Shown one piece after another: positions 22,102 to 35,836 of a DNA stretch of 64,000 bases. Below the pieces are notes generated by a model. It was not told where the DNA came from and ran no database searches. It was given only the letters and a program-made list of their open reading frames with translations. A program made the position numbers and the translations under genes. How positions within the stretch are numbered: position 1 is the first letter of the stretch; each line of letters begins with the position of its first letter. The DNA is from Meloidogyne chitwoodi (Eukaryota; Nematoda; Chromadorea; Rhabditida; Meloidogynidae), in assembly GCA_015183035.1 (NCBI GenBank), contig JACZZP010000018.1:1736001-1800000 (forward strand), given 5' to 3'.

Positions 22102-24700
22102 AACAAAAATGATTTTTAAATAAACGTATTTTCAACTCTCTAAAGGAATTAAAAGCTTCAAATTATAAAGAAATTACAAAAATAAAAAAAATGAAATCGA
22201 AAACTTTGTCTCTTTTTCTATAGCATGTAATCTCTAACAGAATTATAAAATATTAAACTTTAGAGTCTGCTTTTAGAGTCTGAACATATTTTAATAAAAC
22301 AAAATGCCAGACAATTTTTTAAATTACTATTAAACTTTAATAATTTTTATTTTAAAATTATGTTTTACAATTCTTTTAATATTTTTCACAATTCTGAAAC
22401 AATTTACAAACTTTTATTTTGTAATTGTATTTGTACAATGCTAATTTCAAATTTTTTAATAATTCTGTTTTTTATTATTCTTTCCTCTTTCTCTTATAAT
22501 TTCTTCAATATTTTTAAAGTTTATTTATTAAATAATACATTCTTAAATCCATTTTAAGGGCACAAATTACTACTCGCAGGTGTCTCTTAATTTTACTTAC
22601 ATGTAAAACCTCTTCCCCTTCCTTGCTATTCAATTTATTTATATTTATTTAGTTCCTCATCCCAATTTAGCGCACTTTTCCTTCCTTCTTAATTCAACAA
22701 TTAGAGCTAGGCACGAACCGGTATTATAATATATATTGAGTAAATTGGGGTAAAAATAATTTTAGAATAAATAATTGAGAACAATAAAACGAAAAGAAAT
22801 GAAACATGGAAGGGTATAAATGGAAGAAAGGTAAGGAGAAGAAGCAAAAAAAATACAATTGTTGACTAACTAATGAAGCTTGTAAAATAATAAGGACTCG
22901 ATAAAATTAGTTGGAAAAATATATTAATTAAATTGTTTTGTCGTTTTAATAGATTTTTAGAATTATATTTTAAACATTTATTAAATATTAAATTGTAAAA
23001 CTTAATGTAAAACTTAAATTGTAAAACATTTGTAAAACTTGAATTGTTATTTAGTTGTAAACTTGAATTGTTCAACTTTAGTTGTAAAACTTGAATTGTT
23101 AAACTTTATTAACAAATTGTAAATCAAGATAAACAAGTTTTACAATTTTATTATGATTGTAAACATGTTCTGATTTTATTTTTACAATTATGTGTTTACA
23201 ACTTGAAGGTCATTTATTTAGCTGTATTGATGTTTTTTGTTGCCATACTAGTATATATTAGTAGATTATTTATATTTATTTTCTGTTTATTAAATTCTGA
23301 CAATGTTTTTTGTCGGTATATTTATCTTGCAACATTCTTTTATAAATAACACCTTAAAAATGTTTTAAAATTGCGGGAAAGTATTTTACCTTCATTTAAT
23401 AATATTTATAATATAACACAGTAGCTTTTCTTAGATTAAATGATGGATAAAAATTATTTTGATGGCGTTGATATTTGTCCTTGAATGAATGAATATACAT
23501 ATATCCTCTCTCCTTATTATTATTTTAAATATATTTGGAGATTTCTTTCAACACATTTTATTTCTGAAGAATATTTTTCTTATGGTCAGTACTTAAAAAA
23601 CAACCTTCATCCTAAAAAACTCCAAGATGAGCCCAAGTTTTAGTACAATTTAATTTTTAAAATTCTTTTTTTTTTCTTTTACTCTTTAAAATTAACAAAA
23701 AATTGAAACTATTTTTCTTTGTTTATTCACCAAGTGACAATTCCTTCTCAATATTCTTCCTTTATCATTTACTTACCACTTAACTAAATTGCTTCAATTT
23801 TTGCTTCTTTTGTCGGTTAAATCTTTTATTTTTTTATTGCCATATTTGTGCTTTTTTCAATTAATTGGCAAACAATAAGAAAAAAGAAATGCGGGAAAAT
23901 CTCTCGCAAGGAAAGAGAGAGAGGGTCAAGTAGTTTTTTTACTTCTTAAAAATTTTGAAAACTTGTTGGGAGAGTGAATTGCCTCACAAACATTTCATAT
24001 TTCTTTTTTTTACAAATGCCGCATAAAAGGATCATATTAAACAAAGGATTTTTTAAGTAATCTACTTTTTACAAATTGTGTTTCTTTTAAGATTACAATT
24101 GTTTTGTATTTTTTAATTTTTTCTAGTTCTGATAATATAATATTCTTTACAATTAAAGTTTTACAATTCTGATTTAAATAAATGTGTTTTAGTTCTGATG
24201 TTTACTCTAAAATCATAGATTTTTAATTATTTTTGAAATAATTTTGTTTTTTTCCTTTTACTTAAAATTGTTTATTTAAATTATTTAATTTTTTTCTTTA
24301 AAATACTACACTTGAACATATTTTCAAATTTTTAACACATTTAATTTTTACAATCCAATTTTCCATTCATTACTATTAGTTTTAAGCCATTTACATCTGT
24401 CTCTCACCCCTCAATTTCCTCTAACATTTTTTTGTCATGGTGTTGCCAAATAAGCAAACAAATAAAAAAATAGCAAAGTTTAAATCCCCATCACAAATTC
24501 AAAACAAACAAAAACATTAAATTATTAAATCAACGAAAGGAAAATATATATATATTTTAAATAATGTTTTACACATTTAAGTTTTAAAACTTTTTACAAT
24601 TTGTAATTAAATAATGTTTTACAAATATTATTCTCTTTAAACTTAAAAACTACAAAATTGTAAAAACAAAATTAATAATATTTTTACAATAATAATTTAA
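22102..24700. other. Gene desert, TTGTAAAAC-repeat part
   Basis: No gene, RNA or transposon recognised. Between about 22,900 and 24,700 the sequence is full of loose copies of GTAAAACTTGAATTG, TTACAATT and TTTTACAATT. A few GC-richer patches occur, such as AGAGCTAGGCACGAACCGG near 22,700 and CTCGCAAGGAAAGAGAGAG near 23,900. Confidence 0.6.
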
Positions 24701-27700
24701 TAAAGTTTTACAATTTAATTTTTTACAATTCCGGAAAATAAGTTTATTTAATGATGATTCAGAGAATATTTTTTTCAAATCGGTCAGAAATTGAGTTAAT
24801 CCTCTTTACTTATCCTGAATGAGGGAAAGTATTATTTTTGGCATTTTTTATTTGCAAATATTTTTTTCGCTGTTTTTAAATGTGTTGAGTAAATGAATAT
24901 ATTTTTATTTATTTTTCTCTTATTATAAGAATTTTAAGCTTAACTTCTTGTTATATAATCTTCTCTAAATGGCCATAAAATTTAGTAAATAGCCAATAAA
25001 TTTCCAAAATGGGTCAAAAATTGTCTCAAATATTTAAAAAAGATTATTTATTTTTATGATGACAAATAGTCACATTTTAACAAATTTTTACTTTTTTATT
25101 GCGCAAAATATAATATGTCAAGTGTTTAGGCTTTTCCCTCATTTTTAGTGGAAAAAATTAATTTAAAAAAATAGTATATAAAAAATTTTAATTTTTTTTC
25201 AATTTTCTTTGTTACCATTTTCTTAATAAAATATTTAAAATTTTTTTTTTACTTTTATTCTTTGCTAGTTTAATTAATTTCATCCCTTTTCAACAACTAA
25301 AATTGTACAAAGTTGGTATGTATTTCTACTAAAAATTAGCAGCTGTGAATTGTGGGGGAGAATTGCAGCTGTGAAATTAGAATACTGTAAACAATTTACA
25401 ATTAGAATACAACGCAAAATATGAAACAAAGTGTTTTTATTATTTTTCCGGAAAATGTTTGTGCAAATGTTTTAGTAAAATACATTTAACAAAATTCCGG
25501 AAAACAAGTTTATTTAATTAATTCCTTCCGGAAAATTATTTTTCCTTTTTCTTTTAATAAATATTCTTTAATTTAATATTTTCTTGTAATTAAAAATAAA
25601 TAAATAAAAAAGAATTTTATTCTATTCACATTTTACTTTACAATTTTGATATGAAAATTATTTAGCGGCAAAAAAAAAGGCAAAAAAGGAAAATGTATTG
25701 AAATAGTCGGCTTTTTTCACACATTATCCATCACGCAATTATATTTTATGTTTTTCTTTAATATTTTTTTTTATTATTTTTACCGCAATTTTGTGAAAGG
25801 AAAATTGGTTGTTTTTGCTATATTTTTGTTTATTTTTAAAAACTGTAAACTCAATTAATATAGCACCAGTATTGTTTAACTTATCTTAAATGAAGCAACT
25901 AAGAGAACACTTTCTCATATTTTAATAGTCTCTCTAAGTTTGCTAAAAATTTAAAAACTTTTCCGGAACAAAAGTTTTTTTTAATGTTTAGTTATTTTTC
26001 TTCTAAATGTTTTCCGGTAAGTTTTTAATATTTTCCAGTAAATGTATTTTTTCTATTAAATTCTTAAACCGGAAATAAATGTTTTATTATTTTAATCTGT
26101 TTATATAGCCCCTACAAATATTTAATTATTCTAAAAAAACCCTAAAAATAGAGTTACTAATAAATAAATAAATAAAAATATTAATTTATTAATCCTATTA
26201 ATGAATGTGCTATAATAAAATTTTTACGCCTCTCGTGTCCTTAATAAAATATTCACTTACAAATTCCCAAAGGATTTATAAGGGTAAAGCACGCGATTAT
26301 ATGCGCGGCTGTTGCCAGATTGTTGTTACATTTTTATATTTTTAAAAATAAAAATGTCCACAAATTATATTTATTTTTCTTCCCTTCTCTTTATTTCCCT
26401 CTCTTCTTTTGCTAATTTAATTTTCATGAAAAAAGATTTTTCTTCCCCTAAACCTTATGTTGACTTACTTGTGTCCTAGCCTTATAACTCATGAATGGAT
26501 TAATCTTTTTTTATGATTTTGGTATCATTCGATAGAGGAAAAAATTTGCTATAAAATAATTAAATTTATAAAATTTAAATTTTAATTAAATTTTTAATTT
26601 TTCCAAAAATATGCCCCCATTTTACTAAAACATTTAAACCCTCAATTTCTTCCTCTAAAAAGAAATATTTGTCTATTTTAAATTAGTAAATGGAGGGAAT
26701 TAGCTAATTTAATTGTTAAAATAAGTAAAAAGTGCAAGAGAAATTTTAAAAATTTTTTAAATTTTAATAATTAAATTTAATCATTTTTACCCATTTTCTT
26801 GTTTGTTTTATACTCAAAATTTAACAAAATTATGTAAAATTATTTTATAAAATGCTAATTTATTTAACGGAAATTTAGAAAATTATAAAAATTTTAAATA
26901 TTTCAAAAAATTAGAAAAATTTCTAAAAAAATATTTACAACCCTTTAACTATTTAAATTAAATAAAAAATAAATAAAAAAAATATTATTTATTTATTTGT
27001 TTATTTAATAAGAGTAAATTGCGGGTAAGAGGATTATTAAAATATTATACATAACACATAACAGGTGGAATTATATTATTATTAAATTTAAGGCGGAAAA
27101 CAGATGGCTATCTTTTTTATTATTTCACATCCTCTCTTCCCCATTGGTTAACCCTAAAAATAAAAATATTTTTGGGTCTGTAATTTGATATATTTTAGAG
27201 AATTATAGTCAATTTTTGATTTTTTACATTTCGAAATTTTGGTATTTTAAAGGTTTATTTATTCAATAAATTTTTTACATTAAAAAAAATTTCATTTAAT
27301 TGGTACTTTTATTTATACATTCCTTCATATTATTTGGTTATATTTAATTGTAAATTTACCAAAAAATTGGTCAATCAGTTTAAGTAATTTTATATCCAAA
27401 ATTAATGTAATAAATAATTGTAAATCCAATTTTATTTTTTAAATAAATTTTATTTACTGCAGGTGCCAAAAAGTGAAAACAAAAATATTTACCCACAAAT
27501 CACCCCACAAATCCTTTTCTTCTAGTCCATTCTCTCCCTCTTCCATTAAAAACCCATTATTATTACAATCCATCATCCAAACAAATAAATACTAAACTTT
27601 TTTTCTTCCCTCAATCAACACAAATCTCTCTCTTATTTCTTAAATATAAATATTCGCGCAAACAATGCATATTAATATATATATAATATTTAGATATTTA

Positions 27701-30700
27701 AGAAAGATAAGCTAAAAAAGGTTATAAATACAAAAATATTATTAAACTTTTTTTCCAAGCATATGATGAAAAATACAAATTTTGAGGAGAGGAGAAAGTT
27801 TCGCAAACTTAAAGATTTAAAACACAAACAAAGTTTATATTCTAAGGAGAAATCCTTCAATACATTTTCTTAAGTTTGAGTAATCTTAAAAATCAAGTTT
27901 GTAAGATTAATTACATGTCACTTGATAAATACAAAATATTAGTCAGATTGCCCTTTTATTTTAAAATTAATTAAATATCCCAATTTTTAATTTTTACTTA
28001 AAAATTCCTTTAGAAAATGACAGGTTAAAATTTCCTCAGATTGATATGTTTTTTTCTTTTTCTAAAAATGACCAAATTTGTGTAGAGAAACACACACAAA
28101 ACACTCATCAATTTTAAACTTTTTTTAACCTTTTTATTTTTGACAAGTATTAATTATTATATATTTCCTAAATAGTTAATAACTATTGTACTTGGGTGGT
28201 CACTTAAAAGATGAAAAAAATAATAAGGGAAAATTCTTTTCAAAAATAAATTTTTAAGATTGCGAAAAGAAGTTAAATTCTTAAGAGAATTGATATTTTC
28301 AAGTTTTCCGGAGAAAACATTTTCATGCTTAAGTTTTAAAAATTTATTGTAAGAATGTTTATCCAAATTTTAAGATGTGTGCGGCACTCAAAGACATTAT
28401 TACGGAATTTTCATGAAAAAACTGTCAGTTTTATTCATTTTCGACTAAAACATGTACATTTTTCATTTTCTCTTTGTTTAGTTTAAATTTATGGCCGCTA
28501 AAAGAGAATTTATGTGTTTAAAATTGGAATTTATAGGTTTTGGAATAAAAGGGAAGAATATAAATATATATAAACTAAATATTTAATTGTTTAACTTTTC
28601 AAGTTTTTCGGAAAATATAGAAACTTAAGTTTTCCTAAAGTAATTTAATTTTTAAGTTACGCATTAGTATAATTCCGGAAATATAAACATTTAAGTTTTC
28701 CGGTAACATAATCTAAGTTTTTATGTTTTCAAGTTTCATTCCGTAAAGTATATTAATATAATCTAAGTTTTAAGTTTGTAAAAAATACTAGCATAATTAT
28801 AACTTTAAAAAACAATTGTTTTGCAAATAGTTCATTTTACAATTATTAAAAATAAAGTTTATTATTATAAGTACTTTTCTTGTTTTATTATTCATTTATT
28901 GCGCAGTGATGGAATTATTGTTATATTTATTGTTTAAAACATTTAAAAATGTCTCGTATTTCACAAAACTTTGATTGTTACTTTAATAATTTATAAATGG
29001 CCGGTCATCAAAATTATGAAAAAAATCATTGAGATTTTAAATAATTATTTTTTGACACTTTAATTGGTTATGGCACCAGTTGTTATTTTTTATTATTCAT
29101 TTTTTTGATAGATTTATTAAAATTCTTGTATATTATTTTTTCTCTTGTCCTTAGTTTGTTCACTCTTCTTTGCTATTTTAATTTATTTTTATAATCCTCT
29201 TCTATTAATATTTATTTCAATAACTGAATTAATCCGATTTTTACCGGAAAATTAGAGGAGGGGAAAAATAAGGGAGAGAAGAGTTAAGTGGGTGCGAACA
29301 AGTGCGAACAATCGAGGGATAATTTTAAGTATTTATTGGGAGAATATAAAATAAGGGCAATATTAATAAGAGATATTAATCTAAAACATATTTTCTGCCA
29401 AATTAATTTTTTTAATATTTTTAATTAAACAATAATTAATTTTCTTTGTTTATTCATGCTAATTTTAAAGTAAATTAATTTTTCTAAATCATTAGTGTCT
29501 GAAAATTTAAAAAATTTAATATTAAATTCTTCAGGTTATAAAAATATTATTTTTTATGCAATTAAGCAAATACAAAATTAATTACCTTCTAACAAAAAAG
29601 CTTGTATAGGGACAAAATTATTAATAAGAATTAATATGACAAAATTAGAATAAAAAATAAGGGTGGACTAAACCAAACAATGCGCGAAGCTGTGAATTTA
29701 GAAAAGAAAAGGGGAAAATAAAAATAATTTTTATTAGGTTGGCCAATTTTTGGAAGGTCTCGAAACAAGTGAAGTGCCTGTGTCAACCTAAAGGTAATAA
29801 TCCCCTGTCATCACAAATCCTGTATATTTAATAAAATCTAAGGGAGGCAAATTAATCTTCTCTTCTAGTAAATTAATCTTTTTTTCTCCACTTGTCTCGA
29901 ATTATTAAAAATATTCTCTTCCAGAAATGAAAATTAATTTTAGAATGAATTAATTGGAAAATATAACAAAAAAATTTGAATTAAATATTATTCTATTTTT
30001 CCGGAAAGTTTTAAGTTAGCAATATTTTTGAACATTATTTTTTCCTTAAAGTTTGAAGTTTTAAGTTTCCGGAAATATTGTAACTTTTAAGTTTATTATT
30101 CAAATTTAATTAAAGTAAAGTTTTATAATGGAAAGAATTATACATATTCCTAATTTTATTATCCTTATTTTGGATTTTTACGCATCACATCTTAGTAAAA
30201 CTTTTCTTTTTTCACTGTCAAAACATTGCGGGACATTGAAGAGTACAATATCTGGTTTATTCAACCTTTTGTCAAAGAATCTTATTAAATAACTATGTAT
30301 ATTTGGTTAAATGAACACGGCTATTAAAAAGCCAAAAATACTTCTTTCATTTTATACCAGTCATTCAACTAATACAAACTATTTACATTCATTTTGGAAG
30401 AGAATCTTTTCGATATAATAAACATATATATTTATATAATTACTCCAAGTGAACAAAAACGAACCAAAAAATTTGGGGTTGTTGTGTCAATGAGGAAAAC
30501 TCTAAGGAACGGTCAAATTAATAGCAAATAAGGGTAGTAAAAGAAGACAAAGCTCACACAACCAATTTGCGATATATACTAACTTGAAAAATACGCAGGA
30601 AAAGAATGGCCTTGAGGGATTGTGACTCTTCCTTTACACTTTAAAAGATGCTCAAAGCAAATAAGAATCATGTTTGTGGATGTGTGGGAAAAAGCGCCAA

Positions 30701-31220
30701 AATGAGGGTAAATCGTAGTACACAAATAGAACGGCAACTTTAAAAGAATGTTGGAAGCATATTCATTGTTAATTTTGTCATTTTACAAGGACAATACACT
30801 CTTGCCTTTATAGAAAAGGATGGTAGTTTAAGTTTATGAGATTGTTTATATTTTCCGGAAACATTAAATTACAAGTTTTCATATAACACTTTCGGAAATA
30901 TTACCTAAACATATTAAAAAAACAAGTGTGTAACTTGTCCGGAAAATACTTGTAAACAAACTATCATTTACTTTCCGGAAAACTTTTTTTAAAAACAAAA
31001 ATTTAAGTTTGAACTTAAGTTTAATATAATTTATTTAAAAAAAAAGAATATAAGTGAATAAAATAAAGCTAAATATTGCACATAAGAAGTAAAAAAGTGT
31101 TTTGTAAAAACATTAAATAATGGCAACTATAATAAAAATAAAGGCGATAAAATACAAAGTAAAAAAATGAAATAATGTAGTAAAAAAATATTAAAATTAT
31201 TTTTAATGGAGAAAAATTCT
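24701..31220. other. Gene desert rich in TTCCGGAA palindromes (3' flank of BH3-like gene)
   Basis: No gene recognised. The octamer TTCCGGAA occurs at about 24729, 25447, 25496, 25523, 25972, 28673, 29999, 30067, 30857 and 30976, often as part of AAGTTTTCCGGAAAACTT, with near matches around 26016, 28304, 28704, 29246 and 30940. AACTTAAGTTT words fill the gaps. A patch at about 30,470-30,770 is visibly less AT-rich and more complex than its surroundings. Confidence 0.6.
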
Positions 31221-31884
31221 TTAAAATCCTAAAACTTTTGCACGTAACCAACCAAAAAATCCAAATTCTTGTTTTGGTGTTGCCCAACGATCTGCCATAT
31301 CTAATAAACATTGGGCTATTTGTGTACAAATAAGTTTACAATCTTCATCATCTTCCAATTCTTCATTATCAATGTTAAATGGAATGTTTATTTCTGTTTG
31401 TGTACCGACTGTTTTTTGACTCTGAATTTTTTTAATAAGTATTTAAAAAATAAAATTACTTTAAGAAGAAATAAATATCTTCCGGAAAACATAAAAAGGT
31501 TTATACAAACTTAAAATTATAAAACTTTAAGGAAAACTTGGAAAGTTTCATTAAATTACAAACTTGAAAAACTTTTCCGGAAAACTTAAATTAATTATTT
31601 TTTACCTTAATATCTTCAATTCTATCAATTTCCTTTTCTTCTTCACTCATACTCTGTTCATCAATTAGCGTTGTTTTTCTTAATCTTTTGTTATATTGAG
31701 GAAAAGATTGTGTTGATGAAGAAGATTGATAACAATTAATTTGTTTTTGATCATCCAAAATTTGTAAAAAAATGTGATCAGGCAAATCACCCAAAGAAAT
31801 AGCACAACGAAGCGTAGAATTATTAAAACAATGATTAGAAGAACAGAGAAAACAATGACGTATAGGGGGCCAATAAGTAAACAT
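31221..31884 (-). CDS. Candidate BH3-only protein with LC8-binding motif (Bim/Bmf-like)
   Basis: Two exons (31884-31606, 31421-31221) join in phase to 159 residues. The N-terminal third has five cysteines (HCFLCSSNHCFNNSTLRC) and LGDLPDHIFLQIL. Exon 2 opens SQKTVGTQTEIN, matching the TQT core bound by dynein light chain LC8. It then has an acidic stretch and CTQIAQCLLDMADRWA (residues 125-140), which fits the BH3 pattern: I128, L132, M135, small A136, invariant D137, W139. Human Bim reads IAQELRRIGDEF there. A hydrophobic tail FGFFGWLRAKVLGF ends the protein. LC8 motif, BH3, hydrophobic C terminus is the order in vertebrate Bim and Bmf. If so, it would bind a CED-9/Bcl-2 protein and trigger apoptosis. 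Homology to Bim, Bmf or EGL-1 is inferred; a chance motif is the alternative. An upstream donor (ATG then GTAGGT near 31930) hints at a 5' exon. Confidence 0.6.
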
Positions 31885-34800
31885 CTTAAAATATTTTTTT
31901 AATATAAGCAATAAAAAATTAATAACCTACCATTTTTTAATTAAAATTGTTATTTCTTGTAGGTTTTATGACTAATTTTCTAATAAATTCACTAATTTTA
32001 ATATTTTAATAAAATTAAGTTGAATGCTGTTTAACTGAAAAAATTAGTAAGTGAATGAAATGAACACAAAAACTGTAAAAAATATTTTTGAGTAAAAGAA
32101 AATTTGTGGGTGGAGCTTAACTAGGAGGAAAAGAGGAAAATGTGTTGAGAGGATTTTAAAGGAAAATTGGGACAAAATTTAGAGACAAACAATGAGAAGT
32201 AGAAACATAGTCTTTTCCTCCCCTACCTATAAACAAGAAAAAATAAAAATATATAAAAATTTGGTAATTTAATAAAATTATAGCGAATATTCACTTCCCT
32301 AAAAAAATTAAGGAAATGAGAGAGTTGAATATGCCATGCCAAATTCAACCGGAAAAGGCTGTTAGTTTTAAAATGAGAATGCAAATATAAAAGAATGAGA
32401 AGAGGAGGGGGATGGGCCTTAAATCTACTTTTCACCAAATTTGTTTAAAGTCTAATAACAAGCTCCGCCCACAATTTGAGGGAAAAAGAACCCTGTTGAT
32501 CACTTGGAAAAAATAAAAAGATTAATGAATTTTTTTTGACTCACACATTTTAAGTTTACAATATTAAGTTTTCAAGTTTAAAATTTTCAGGTTTTTTAAT
32601 AGTTATATTTTCCGGAAAATTTGCACAATAAACTTTAAGTTTGTTTTCTTTTTTAAAACTTTCCTGAAAGTTTTAATATAAAAATTTTTTCCAATAAGTA
32701 AAAAAACTAGTACTTTGCTTCTGCATATTATCCTTCATAATAATCTTTGCCGTTTATTTATTTATAATTTATTATGAGAGAAATAAAAACATTATTTTAT
32801 AAAAAATGAATTTTCTATAATATTGCCGACACTTTTTTAATATTAAATTTATTTGCCTCTAAAATAAATTATCCAGAAATGTGTTTTATATAAAAATAAT
32901 ATTTTGAGAATTGGATTATTAAGTAATCGCTAAATATACAGAAACAAAACATGTGTTTGTTTTAGTTGTTGGTAAAATATTAACTTAGAAATAAAAATAA
33001 ACTTTCCGGAAACTTTTGTAAAATAAACTTAAGAAAAATGTTAGCTTGAACTTAAAAATAAATCATACTTTCCGGAATAATAAACAAGAACAAATTTTAA
33101 GTTTAATAAACTTAAAACTATTTTCGCAAACTTAAACTTTAAAATAAATAAGGAACAATTAGAAATATAAACTTTAAGTTCTAAACTTGAATTTAACTGA
33201 CCCTATTATTTAAAATGCAAGCAATTTATGCGCGTGTATAAAATAAAAAAAAAACAAATTTTATTGAGTTTATTCAGCAATAAATAAAAGCCTCATTTTG
33301 ACTTTTTTATAAAATATTTACATTTATTTTTAAAGCGGCTGCAAGTGTGCGGCGTTTTTCTAAGTAAAGTGCATCTTTTTTTATTGTAAATCTAATTTCT
33401 CGCCCAATCGCACTTTTTTCTTCTTCATTTGGTGCAATTTATTACAAAATCTGTCCAAAATCTTCTATTTATATTTTTTCATTTTTTAATAATAAAAATG
33501 GACGAATTGTCACCAATTTAGTGCACACAAATTTTTATTGCCTTTTTCATGTTTAAAGTAAATTTTTTACACTTCTTTTGCCCTCATTTATTTTTTTAAT
33601 AGATTTTCCGCTATTCGACAAATTTTAATGCAAAATATGTTGATTAACAAATTATAAATTAATAAACTAAAAAAAATTCTTAAAATCTTTCCGGAAAACT
33701 TTAAATAAAAATACAACTACCTATGTTGTAACTAAGTATATATTTATAAATTTTTCGGAAAACTTTTAAGTTTGCAAACTTTATATGAAAATTAAAAATT
33801 AGACTTGAATAACTTTAATTTATCCCGGAAAATTTTCTTATTTTTTCTTTCCATAAAAGTTAAAAATAATAAAATACAAACTTAAGTTTAATTGAACTAA
33901 ACACATAACTTTATAAATAAATAAACTTACAATGTTTTTTCATCAAATTAATAATAAAAATAATTTTTAAATAATTTTTTTTATTATTTTGGTTGGCCAA
34001 AAAAAGAGATTCGCGCAATTTATTTATTTTCCCAATTTCGGGATATAAAATTTTGCCTTTTGATTTTTTAACTCTTTTAGCCGACTTTTTCTTTTGTTTA
34101 TGGGCTCATTAATAAAGGCCGATAGAGCAATTTAATGGAAGAAAAAGCATTTAATTTTGGTTTATATTTTTGCTGGAATATATTTTTTATTTTTATATAA
34201 TTTGGATAAAAATGAGAAAATAGGCATAAAAATAATAATTGTAAAATAATATAAAAATCAAAACTTAAATTGAGAAAAATAATTTTAAAATATTATATTT
34301 TCCGGAAAGTTTGCAATCTTTTCAAGTTTATTTATTTTAAGTCTATTTTTAAGTACTTTCATTTAAAGTTGCAAACTTGAGAGTATTCCGGAAAGTTTAT
34401 TTTATCTTTTACTAAAAATCTAATATATATTTTTTAATTAATTTATTAAAATCTAATTTTAAAAAAATACCGCTATAAAAATTTCTTACTTTTTTTCAAT
34501 TCCCAAGGGAAAATATTAAAAACTAAAAACACTTGTTTATGCAAAATTAATTGAAAATTAACCAAAATGGTCAAATTTCTTTTTTTCATTTAGTTTTATA
34601 AAAATACATTTTTATTTTCACGGCATTTTTCTTTTGATTTGGTAAATTATTTGTGCATGATTAATCACTCATTTATTTATTTATTCACTCATAGCGGGAA
34701 AATCCTAAGGAATTTTTACCCATTCATTAATTTATTCATTTTATTCAAACGATATATTGCAATTTTTTGAGTATTAAAAATATAAGTGGAAAATTTTGCT

Positions 34801-35828
34801 AAATTGAACTGTTGCGCAATAAAGAATAAAAGTGAATATAATTTCTCTTTTTCCGGAAATATTAGTTTATAAAGTTTTCCGTTTGTAAACTTAAGTTTAC
34901 ACGAAACTGATTTTTAAGTTTTCCGGAAAGTTTGTAATTTTCTTCATCTCATTATTAAAATAAATGTTCAAAATATTCATTGATTAAAGCAAAATAAAAA
35001 ATATATAACCCAAAATAACATAAATGCCCTTAAATCAAGAAGAACAATTTATTTTTGCCGCACCTGTTGAACAAAAGCGCTAAAGGATGGGCAAAAAATA
35101 AAAAGAAGGATAATCTTTACTAACGGTTTGTTGGCTTCTTCTTTTTTTCCTTTTCCGCTCTGTTCATTTAAATTTTAAAAATCAGATTTTTCTTTGTTTT
35201 GCCTATTTTTGGAAAGATTAAGTATTTTATTAAAATAAATAAAAGGAGAAAATTGGCAAATTTATTATTTTTTTAGAGGAAAATAAAACAACAGAAATTT
35301 AGATTTATTTAAGTTTTTGATAAAATGATGAGGACTAAAATTGAATAAATTAATTAGGTAAATAAATTTAAAAAATAACCAACTACATATTGTTAAAGAA
35401 TTAAAAGTTTGCAAATTTTCCGTAAACATGAACGAAAATAAAATATTACAAACAAACAAATACTATTCAATATTCCGGAAAAACTTAAGTCTAAAAAAAG
35501 TAAAGATTACAAACTTAAATATTTTTATTTTACAATTATAATTATAATTAACTAAAAAAGACCTTTTTAATTAAGATCTATATACCGCAAGAAATAAATA
35601 AACTTTATTATTTTTTAATAATAAATTTTATTTTATTTTTAAAGTTTTCGGCAATCAAAAGCCATAAATTCTCAAAATAAATAAAAAAGAAAAATGCCGC
35701 CGTTTGTTACCAAAATCGGGAGCACTTAATCCTGAGCTCTCTATAATTCATAAAAAATAGTGAAAAAAGAAACCCTTGAGAGGGAAAATATTTTTTTTAA
35801 AAGGAAGGTGAAAATAGGTAAAGAGATA
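31885..35828. other. Gene desert, upstream flank of BH3-like gene
   Basis: Presumed promoter and upstream region. TTCCGGAA copies lie at about 32611, 33004, 33071, 33691, 34302, 34388, 34853, 34921 and 35474, with two more inside the gene's intron (31481, 31575). The segment 32,100-32,500 is purine-rich and more complex. No coding exon is convincing. Confidence 0.55.
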
Positions 35829-35836
35829 CTCTACAG

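Noticed and set aside
22360..23075. Several short open frames in the desert
   Set aside because: Composed of Asn/Phe/Ile/Leu from AT-rich repeats; no motifs, no supporting splice sites.
28157..28366. 69-codon open frame on the minus strand
   Set aside because: Isolated, overlaps a TTCCGG palindrome and shows no codon bias or homology pattern.
31764..31800. LGDLPDHIFLQIL read as an F-box
   Set aside because: Only the first dozen positions resemble an F-box; the second half of the domain is absent.
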